Both the position numbers and the translations under genes were made by a program. Positions 14,038 through 20,118 of a DNA stretch of 28,899 nt are shown here, in pieces; positions within the stretch are counted from its first letter, which is position 1; each line of letters begins with the position of its first letter. The notes under the pieces were generated by a model. That model was not told the origin of the DNA. It ran no database searches and was given only the letters and a program-made list of their open reading frames with translations. The stretch is from Candidatus Parcubacteria bacterium (lineage in GTDB: Bacteria; Patescibacteriota; Minisyncoccia; Minisyncoccales; Staskawiczbacteraceae), in contig JAIFWS010000006.1 in NCBI GenBank assembly GCA_019658985.1, positions 1 through 28,899 of the forward strand, given 5' to 3'.

Positions 14038-15168
14038 ATGATTCCTCTTTCAAAACAAGATATTACGGACCTCGAAAAAAAGGCTGTCATGGATGTTTTA
14101 GACAGTCCGAAGCTGGGGCTGGGTCCTCGATTGCAAGAATTTGAAAAAAATCTGGCGGATTTTACCGGCGTCAAATACGCCGTGGCCGTCAATTCCGGGA
14201 CGAGTGCGCTTCACTTAATTGTCCGGGCTTTGGGCATCGGACCGGGGGACGAAGTGATTACTACGCCGTTTTCTTTTGTCGCTTCATCAAATTGCATTCT
14301 CTATGAAGGGGCTAAGCCCGTTTTTGCGGACATTGATCCCAATACCTTAAATATCGATGTTCCCAAGATCGAAAAGAAAATTACTAAAAAAACCAAAGCC
14401 ATTTTAGCGGTGGACGTATTTTCCCAGCCTGCTGATTACGGCGCACTTAAAAAAATTGCAAAAAAACATAAACTATTTTTAATTGAGGACTCGGCCGAAG
14501 CTTTGGGGTCTGAATACAAAGGCAAAAAATGCGGAAGCTTCGGGGACGCCGGAGTATTCGCCTTTTACCCTAACAAACAAATTACGACGGGTGAGGGGGG
14601 CGCGGTCCTAACTAATAATAAAAAAATCGCTGACGCCTGCCGCAGCATGTCCAACCAGGGCCGGGCGATAAAAGACGGCAAGTGGCTCGAACATGTTCAG
14701 TTAGGATATAATTACCGGATGGACGAAATGAGCGCGGGGATGGGGATTGTGCAATTGCAACGCATCAAAGAAATTCTGGCGAAAAGAAAACAGGTTGCTG
14801 ATTGGTATTATGAAGCGTTAAAAGATATCGAAGGATTGGAGCTTCCGTATATTGCGCCAGGGAATACTCTGAGCTGGTTTGTGTATGTGGTAAAGCTGCC
14901 AGAATCGTTTGCCGGGAAAAAGCGGGACCAACTGATACAGGAAATGGGCAAGAGGCAAGTCCAATGCTCTAATTACTTCCAAACAATCCATTTGCAGCCC
15001 TTTTATCAAAAAGAATTCAAGTATAAAGCTGGGATGTATCCGGTAGCCGAGGGTGTAAGTAAAAGAACACTAGCCCTGCCGTTTTTTAATAACTTAAAGA
15101 AAGAAGAAGTAGATATCGTGGTTAAAAATTTAACAGAATGTTTAGCCTATTTAAAAGGACAGTCATAA
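14038..15168 (+). CDS. DegT/DnrJ/EryC1/StrS-family PLP sugar aminotransferase
   Basis: This 376-residue protein has the family layout: NSGTSALHLIVRALGIGPGD for cofactor phosphate binding, TTPFSFVASSNCILYEGAKP, the EDSAEALGS block, and GVFAFYPNKQITTGEGG with the PLP-binding Lys in YPNK. The Lys is present, so it is an aminotransferase rather than an RfbH-type dehydrase, which has His there. It would transfer an amino group to a 4-keto (or 3-keto) sugar nucleotide. Its gene overlaps that of the PglF/WbpM-type 4,6-dehydratase by 31 bases, so UDP-4-keto-6-deoxy-GlcNAc is the likely substrate, giving a UDP-4-amino-4,6-dideoxy sugar as PglE does. It is the first gene of its operon, with an apparently leaderless mRNA. 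Confidence 0.93.
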   Translation: MIPLSKQDITDLEKKAVMDVLDSPKLGLGPRLQEFEKNLADFTGVKYAVAVNSGTSALHLIVRALGIGPGDEVITTPFSFVASSNCILYEGAKPVFADIDPNTLNIDVPKIEKKITKKTKAILAVDVFSQPADYGALKKIAKKHKLFLIEDSAEALGSEYKGKKCGSFGDAGVFAFYPNKQITTGEGGAVLTNNKKIADACRSMSNQGRAIKDGKWLEHVQLGYNYRMDEMSAGMGIVQLQRIKEILAKRKQVADWYYEALKDIEGLELPYIAPGNTLSWFVYVVKLPESFAGKKRDQLIQEMGKRQVQCSNYFQTIHLQPFYQKEFKYKAGMYPVAEGVSKRTLALPFFNNLKKEEVDIVVKNLTECLAYLKGQS

Positions 15169-16979
15169 CCCGCACCATCTTTTTTATCGTTTCAGATGTT
15201 ATCCTGATCGCGGTGGCATTTTTGCTTGCTTTCTTAATCCGTTTTGACGGTTCGGTTCCCCAGCTTTATTACCCCTTTCTCATCCGCATCATTGGCCTGG
15301 CGGTGATATTCATCGTCCCGGTTTTTTATTTCCAGAAACTGTATTCGTTCTCCTGGTCGTATGTGAGCATTAATGAAGTCATCTCGCTGTTTAAAGCTAC
15401 GACGGCCGCTTTTATTTTCCTGGCCGTCACGCTCTATATATCCCGGTATTTCCCGTATTTTTATAATTTTCCGCGGTCGGTCATCGCTATCAGCTACATT
15501 TTGGTATTTATTTTCTGCGGCGCCCTGCGGCTTTCTAAGAAAATCCACAAAAACATCCTGGGTTTTAACCAGATGCAGGGCAATGAAAAAACGTTGATTG
15601 TGGGAGCCGGTGACGCCGGCGAGCAGATTTTACGCAACATCTTTTCTTCACGGAATAATACTTACTATCCGGTAGGGTTCGTTGATGATAATCCCATCAA
15701 GCAGAAAATAAAAATCCACGGCCTGGAGGTATTGGGGACGATTTCCCAAATCCCGGCGATCGTTGAAAAATACGAAGTCAAAAAACTGATCATCGCTTTG
15801 TCCTCGGCCAATAATAATGCCATCCGCAGGGCCATTGAACTGGCCAAGCAGGCCGGAGTCCGCAAAATAAAAATCGTTCCGCCGCTGACCGAAGTGATCC
15901 GCGGCGAAGTATCGCTCCGGAGTTTAAAAGACGTCGGGGTGGAGGACCTCCTGGGACGCGACGAAGTGAAGCTTGATAAAAAGCAGATCGAACAGTTTAT
16001 AAGAAATTCTACAGTGATGATTACCGGGGCGGCTGGTTCCATTGGCTCCGAGCTATCGCGGCAGGTGGCAAAGTTTGCCCCGTCACTATTGTTGCTGTTG
16101 GACCAGGATGAGACCGGGATTTTCCATATTGAAAAAGAATTAAAGGGCATTTTTCCGGTTTTGAAAATAAAACCGCTGGTCATCAATATTACCGACCGGG
16201 AAAAAATCCACGCCGTCTTTAAGGCGTATGCGCCTAATACCGTATTCCATGCTGCAGCCTATAAACACGTCCCCTTAATGGAAGAGCAGCCCGACGAAGC
16301 GGTGAAAAATAATATTTTTGGCACCCGGATCCTGGCGCGGGCGGCTTTAGAGCATAAGGTGGCAAAATTCATCAATATTTCCACTGACAAGGCGGTTAAT
16401 CCCCTTTCGGTGATGGGGATTACCAAAAGAATCTGCGAGATGACCTGCCAGGCAGCCAACCAAAAACACCAGACTAAATTCATGTCGGTCCGGTTTGGTA
16501 ACGTGCTCAATTCCCGGGGCAGCGTGATTCCGATTTTCAAAGACCAGATACGCAAAGGCGGCCCAGTGGAGGTGACCGATGAAAAAATGCAACGGTATTT
16601 CATGCTTACGTCGGAAGCTTGTCTGCTGGTGATGCAGTCGGGGGCCATGGGCGAGGGGGGCGAGGTGTTCGTGCTCGATATGGGAAAGCCCATCAAAATT
16701 TTAGATCTGGCAAAAGAAATGATCCGGTTGTCGGGTTTTGAACCCAATAAAGACATCCCGATTATTTTTACCGGCTTGCGCCCCGGGGAGAAGTTATTTG
16801 AAGAAATGCTCACGGCCGCCGAGGGAACTATTTCCACAAAGCACCAGAAAATTTTTATTGCCCGGATGCCTGATGTCAATCCCGATGATATCTACAGGAG
16901 ATTGGACGATCTGGAAAAAATAATATATAAGGAAAGTAATGATTTGATTGTGGACCGCCTTAGAAATATCGTATTATGA
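15138..16979 (+). CDS. Membrane-bound UDP-GlcNAc 4,6-dehydratase (PglF/WbpM/CapD family)
   Basis: This 613-residue protein has four N-terminal membrane segments (about residues 9-30, 43-62, 82-103 and 112-132), a middle Rossmann domain starting at TLIVGAGDAGEQI, and a C-terminal SDR domain with ITGAAGSIGSELS (about 294-306), FHAAAYKHVPLMEEQP and STDKAVNPLSVMGITKR. In these long dehydratases the usual SDR Tyr is Met and the Thr-Asp-Lys set is catalytic; the Met is seen here in SVMGITK. The family converts UDP-GlcNAc to UDP-4-keto-6-deoxy-GlcNAc at the inner membrane face, the first step to bacillosamine or QuiNAc/FucNAc sugars. It partners the overlapping aminotransferase gene and shares an ATGA overlap with the peptidase gene. 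Confidence 0.93.
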   Translation: MFSLFKRTVITRTIFFIVSDVILIAVAFLLAFLIRFDGSVPQLYYPFLIRIIGLAVIFIVPVFYFQKLYSFSWSYVSINEVISLFKATTAAFIFLAVTLYISRYFPYFYNFPRSVIAISYILVFIFCGALRLSKKIHKNILGFNQMQGNEKTLIVGAGDAGEQILRNIFSSRNNTYYPVGFVDDNPIKQKIKIHGLEVLGTISQIPAIVEKYEVKKLIIALSSANNNAIRRAIELAKQAGVRKIKIVPPLTEVIRGEVSLRSLKDVGVEDLLGRDEVKLDKKQIEQFIRNSTVMITGAAGSIGSELSRQVAKFAPSLLLLLDQDETGIFHIEKELKGIFPVLKIKPLVINITDREKIHAVFKAYAPNTVFHAAAYKHVPLMEEQPDEAVKNNIFGTRILARAALEHKVAKFINISTDKAVNPLSVMGITKRICEMTCQAANQKHQTKFMSVRFGNVLNSRGSVIPIFKDQIRKGGPVEVTDEKMQRYFMLTSEACLLVMQSGAMGEGGEVFVLDMGKPIKILDLAKEMIRLSGFEPNKDIPIIFTGLRPGEKLFEEMLTAAEGTISTKHQKIFIARMPDVNPDDIYRRLDDLEKIIYKESNDLIVDRLRNIVL

Positions 16980-18679
16980 CGATTGACCAAAAAACATTTC
17001 CCATAAAAACTGCTTCGCGAAGCGAAGCGTTTTTTTCTCACAAGAAAATATACCGTTTTCTTTCCCTTGCTGCGGCAATATTCCTTTTTGCCGGTTTTGG
17101 CTTGCAAGCTAGCGCCGCCGCGGTTGGCGACATGATGAATTTTAACGTGGACCACAATTTTGACGCGACGGGAAGACAGAAAGTCCAATCTACACTGGTC
17201 CAATCAACGTCCCATTTTTATTTTTACGTTGAAACGGAATTCTGGAACGCCCAGACGCCTTCCAAGAAAATCGAAATCGTAAATAATTTGAGCAGCTTAT
17301 CAGATGAGTTCGGCAGCAATATCTATTCCAAGCTCACTTCCACCTATGGGTTTGAATGGAACCCGGGAATTGATAGTGATAGTAAAATTACCGTCTTATT
17401 TGAATCAACCGCCAATTCGCTGGGCGGATATTTCCGGTCAAACGACGAATATAGCAGACTGCAAGTGCCTGATTCAAACGAACGGGAAATGCTTTACCTG
17501 CCGGTGGCCCAAATTGATAACCCTAACTTGAAAGTATTTTTGGCCCACGAGTTCACCCACTTGATTATTTTCAATCAGAAAGACCGCTTACAGGGGGTTT
17601 CAGAAGAAACCTGGCTCAATGAAGGCAGGGCTGATTTTTCCTCAACCATTTTGGGATACGATGACGTATATGAAGGCAGTAATCTGCAACGGAGGGTTGA
17701 GGATTTTTTAAACCAGCCCAATGACTCGCTGATTGAATGGCGCAATACTAAATATGATTACTCATCGGTGAATTTATTTTTGCATTATCTGGTGGATCGC
17801 TATGGCATCTCTGTCTTGACTGACTCATTGAAATCAAAATCAGCGGGCATTGCCAGTCTGAATGAAGCGCTTTTGAAAAACAGCGGCCGGGTGGACTTTG
17901 CGCGGGTGTTTACCGATTGGACCATCGCGATGGCTATCAATAATTGCGCCAGCAGCACGCCCTACTGCTACCTTACGAAAAATCTTTCAAGCCTCAAGAT
18001 CAGCCCGAGCTTGATCTTCTTGCCGCTGGCAGGCGACAGTTCTCTATCGCTCAATAATAACACCAAGGACTGGGCTGGCAACTGGCAGAAAATCATCGGC
18101 GGGAAAGGGGATTTGAAATTGCAATTTTCCGGCGTGGAGGGCTTGGTTTACCAGGTTCCTTATATAACTTATGACAAAGCCAACAATTACACCCTTAAAT
18201 TCCTCGTGCTTGATAGTAAAAATAAAGGGGAAATAAGCCTCAAGGATTTTGATGTTAATTACAATTCACTGGTAATCCTCCCTTCATTACAGTCGAAGAT
18301 TTCCGGTTCCGATGAATCGGGGCCGGTTTCCCCGTATAAATTCACCATTTCGGTGGGAACCGCCCAGAGCTTGGATCAGATCGAGGCATTGCAAAAACAA
18401 CTCGCCCAATTGCAGGGCCAGAATCCCGGCCAAAGCCCCACTGTCTGTGCGCCGATCCTGGCGAATCTCTATTTGGGAGTTTCTAATAATCAGGTTGCTT
18501 GCCTGCAGCAGGTATTAAAAAACGAAGGCGCTGATATTTATCCGGAAGGCCTGGTTACAGGTTATTTCGGGAATCTGACAAGATCAGCAGTTGTGCGTTT
18601 CCAGAAGAAATATTCTATCCTGGCGACCGGTTTTGTCGGCCCGCTGACCCGTGCGAAGGTTAACCAGCTATTGAAATAA
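16976..18679 (+). CDS. Secreted gluzincin-type metallopeptidase with C-terminal peptidoglycan-binding domain
   Basis: This 567-residue protein has a basic N-terminal stretch, a signal or anchor segment (about residues 27-47, ending LQASAAA), a zinc peptidase domain and a PG_binding_1 domain. HEFTH at 191-195 supplies two His ligands and the catalytic Glu; NEGRAD with Glu216, 20 residues later, resembles the thermolysin NExxSD third-ligand motif. After a beta-rich region and a short Gln-rich segment (about 463-481), the C-terminal 75 residues contain VACLQQVL, GYFGNLTRSAVVRFQKKY and ATGFVGPLTRAKVNQLL, the form common in CPR surface proteins. It probably acts on proteins outside the cell while held on the wall; targets are unknown. 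The start overlaps the dehydratase stop (ATGA). The coding sequence for residues about 11-20 forms a terminator-like hairpin. Confidence 0.85.
   Translation: MTIDQKTFPIKTASRSEAFFSHKKIYRFLSLAAAIFLFAGFGLQASAAAVGDMMNFNVDHNFDATGRQKVQSTLVQSTSHFYFYVETEFWNAQTPSKKIEIVNNLSSLSDEFGSNIYSKLTSTYGFEWNPGIDSDSKITVLFESTANSLGGYFRSNDEYSRLQVPDSNEREMLYLPVAQIDNPNLKVFLAHEFTHLIIFNQKDRLQGVSEETWLNEGRADFSSTILGYDDVYEGSNLQRRVEDFLNQPNDSLIEWRNTKYDYSSVNLFLHYLVDRYGISVLTDSLKSKSAGIASLNEALLKNSGRVDFARVFTDWTIAMAINNCASSTPYCYLTKNLSSLKISPSLIFLPLAGDSSLSLNNNTKDWAGNWQKIIGGKGDLKLQFSGVEGLVYQVPYITYDKANNYTLKFLVLDSKNKGEISLKDFDVNYNSLVILPSLQSKISGSDESGPVSPYKFTISVGTAQSLDQIEALQKQLAQLQGQNPGQSPTVCAPILANLYLGVSNNQVACLQQVLKNEGADIYPEGLVTGYFGNLTRSAVVRFQKKYSILATGFVGPLTRAKVNQLLK
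17005..17036 (+). terminator. Terminator-like hairpin inside the peptidase coding sequence
   Basis: GCTTCGC (17012-17018) pairs with GCGAAGC (17022-17028) around GAA. A-rich bases before and the T-tract at 17030-17036 extend the pairing with one bulged base. In form it is an intrinsic terminator, but it lies about 30 bases into the peptidase frame and is translated as ordinary codons. It might reduce read-through from the dehydratase gene. Confidence 0.55.
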
Positions 18680-18686
18680 TTTTTAT

Positions 18687-18722
18687 AAAAAAATACGGCC
18701 ACCGGATGTTACTCCGGCGGCC
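18687..18722 (-). terminator. Intrinsic terminator of the 87-residue minus-strand gene
   Basis: Read on the minus strand, GGCCGCCGGA and TCCGGTGGCC form a 10-bp stem (one G-U pair) around GTAACA, followed by GTATTTTTTT. It lies 16 bases after the stop codon of the 87-residue gene. It could also stop the convergent peptidase transcript, but the T-tract is on the minus-strand side. Confidence 0.82.
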
Positions 18723-18738
18723 ATGTCGCGCTGAATTC

Positions 18739-19002
18739 TCACTTGAGCTTGGCCAGGTACGCCTTGGTTCTGTGTCCGCCCAACGGAGTCCACTCCGTCT
18801 GGACCCGGAAGATGAGCCAACCCCGAGCTAGGAGCTCACGGATTTCTTCCTCACTAGCCCTCTCCACGGTGTAGCTCGTGATTTCCGCGACTTGCGTGGG
18901 GTCGAGGTTGTGGTTCATGAGCACCGCGGGTTGGAGCTCGATTTCCCCATCGCGGGCTTGGGCCAGCAGGTCGTTGACGTTCAGGGTCATCTGGTTCCCC
19001 AT
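18739..19002 (-). CDS. Unrecognised 87-residue protein (GC-rich cassette 3)
   Basis: I do not recognise a family. The protein is acidic in the first two thirds with likely helices (NDLLAQARDG, DPTQVAEITSY, SEEEIRELLARG), then a strand-like WLIFRVQTEWTPL and a basic end (GGHRTKAYLAKLK). It has no signal peptide, no Cys and no membrane segment. The ATGs at 19002 and 18990 are both possible starts; GGGG lies six bases before the second. The gene is monocistronic, transcribed opposite to its neighbours, with a good promoter and a strong terminator. It is GC-rich (34 of 60 at 18841-18900), as are the Nudix-like, PP2C-like and 69-residue genes. A small regulator or binding protein is possible, but nothing in the sequence shows it. 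Confidence 0.7.
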   Translation of the reverse strand: MGNQMTLNVNDLLAQARDGEIELQPAVLMNHNLDPTQVAEITSYTVERASEEEIRELLARGWLIFRVQTEWTPLGGHRTKAYLAKLK

Positions 19003-19036
19003 CTTTTTACGAGGCGAGGGTTCCGACGCTAGTAAT

Positions 19037-19065
19037 TTAATATCATATAATTATAATTATGTCAA
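19037..19065 (-). promoter_or_regulatory. Promoter of the 87-residue minus-strand gene
   Basis: On the minus strand a perfect TTGACA (plus 19060-19065) is followed after 17 bases by TATTAA (plus 19037-19042). Predicted transcription begins near 19030, leaving a leader of about 28-40 bases. The -35 overlaps the first possible ATG of murB. Confidence 0.6.
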
Positions 19066-19076
19066 GTACATTGGAG
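19046..19076 (+). promoter_or_regulatory. Candidate -10 box and ribosome binding site of murB
   Basis: TATAAT at 19046-19051 predicts transcription from about 19058. GGAG at 19073-19076 lies nine bases before ATG 19086. This favours ATG 19086 over ATG 19059, which would sit right at the transcript start. No good -35 box is visible. Confidence 0.4.
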
Positions 19077-19085
19077 TCGATCGAA

Positions 19086-20033
19086 ATGTTACTGAAAAAA
19101 GAACTGCCCGGCGTCCGCCAAGATGTCCTTTTGAAAGACCATACAACCTTTCAGATCGGCGGACCGGCCCGGTACTTTTTGGAGGTCCGGAAAAAGGGGA
19201 TGCTGGTAAAAGCCTTGCAGACCGCTAAAAAACTCAACCTACCCTTTTTTATTTTGGGCGGCGGCAGTAACCTGCTGGTTTCCGATGAGGGATTTAAGGG
19301 ATTGGTAGTAAAGATAGAAAGTGAAAATGGAATTGTTTTGAAATCAGAAACGGTTATTGAAGCGCCGGCGGGAGTCCAGATGGAGCACTTGGTGGATTTT
19401 TCTTTGCAAAATCATCTGGAAGGATTGGAATGGTCCGGGGGGCTGCCGGGAACGTTCGGCGGCGCCATCAGGGGAAACGCCGGGGCTTTCGGCGGGGAAA
19501 TAAAAGATTCGATTTTAGAAGTGGAAGCGCTGGATAAAGATTTAAACCTCCATGTCCTGTCTAATGCCCAGTGCCAATTCTCCTACCGCTCATCAATTTT
19601 CAAAAAAGAAAACTGGATTGTAGTTTCCGCAACGCTCCAATGTAAAAAAGGCCATAAGGAAAATTTGGAAAAAATCGCGCAGTCCCGGATTGATTACCGC
19701 ATTGAAAAGCAGCCGCTGGATCTGCCAAACGCCGGAAGTATTTTTAAAAACTGTGATTTAAAATGGTTTTCATCCGAGTGGCAGAAAGAGCTGGCGCACG
19801 TGGTAAAGCAGGATCCGTTTCCGGTCGTGCCAACCGCTTACTTAATTTCCGAAGCGAATTTGAAGGGCACGCGAGCGGGCGGTGCCGAGGTTTCAAAGAA
19901 ACATCCTAATTTCATCGTCAATATAGATAATGCCAAGGCCGCCGATGTGCTGGAGTTAATTGAGATTATAAAAGCTAAAGTAAAGGAAAAATACGGCGTA
20001 ATGCTCGAGCAGGAGGTCCAATATTTGGAGTAG
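19086..20033 (+). CDS. murB: UDP-N-acetylenolpyruvoylglucosamine reductase
   Basis: This 315-residue flavoprotein reduces UDP-GlcNAc-enolpyruvate to UDP-MurNAc in peptidoglycan synthesis, in the cytoplasm. The FAD domain shows TTFQIGGPARYF, ILGGGSNLLVSD and LEWSGGLPGTFGGAIRGNAGAFGG; the catalytic region shows SYRSS and NAGSIFKN with the proton-donor Ser at about 218; the C-terminus has HPNFIVN and GVMLEQEV with the conserved Glu pair. A longer segment after NAGSIFKN (to VPTAYLISEANLKG) replaces the short aG.LI form and is, from memory, common in CPR MurB. I choose ATG 19086 because of a GGAG nine bases upstream; ATG 19059 would add nine residues. It stands alone between a divergent GC-rich cassette and secA, with its own terminator. 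Its stop codon is TAG. Confidence 0.93.
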   Translation: MLLKKELPGVRQDVLLKDHTTFQIGGPARYFLEVRKKGMLVKALQTAKKLNLPFFILGGGSNLLVSDEGFKGLVVKIESENGIVLKSETVIEAPAGVQMEHLVDFSLQNHLEGLEWSGGLPGTFGGAIRGNAGAFGGEIKDSILEVEALDKDLNLHVLSNAQCQFSYRSSIFKKENWIVVSATLQCKKGHKENLEKIAQSRIDYRIEKQPLDLPNAGSIFKNCDLKWFSSEWQKELAHVVKQDPFPVVPTAYLISEANLKGTRAGGAEVSKKHPNFIVNIDNAKAADVLELIEIIKAKVKEKYGVMLEQEVQYLE

Positions 20034-20047
20034 TTAGGTTTTCAGTC

Positions 20048-20072
20048 AAACCAGCTACAGGGCTGGTTTTTT
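20048..20072 (+). terminator. Intrinsic terminator after murB
   Basis: AAACCAGC (20048-20055) and GCTGGTTT (20062-20069) form an 8-bp stem around a 6-base loop and run into a T-tract ending at 20072. It begins 15 bases after the murB stop codon. Confidence 0.88.
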
Positions 20073-20074
20073 AA

Positions 20075-20103
20075 TTTACAAATCATCTATTTTTAGGTAG
20101 AGT
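20075..20103 (+). promoter_or_regulatory. Promoter of secA predicting a very short leader
   Basis: TTTACA at 20075-20080 and TAGAGT at 20098-20103 are separated by 17 bases, predicting transcription from about 20110 and a leader of about nine bases to ATG 20119. No Shine-Dalgarno sequence is present. It begins directly after the murB terminator. A TATAAA at 20111-20116 is too close to the ATG to be its -10. Confidence 0.5.
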
Positions 20104-20118
20104 TAACCCATATAAATT

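Noticed and set aside
20111..20116. TATAAA directly before the secA ATG as its -10 box
   Set aside because: It would place the transcript start inside the coding sequence; TTTACA-17-TAGAGT upstream has better spacing.
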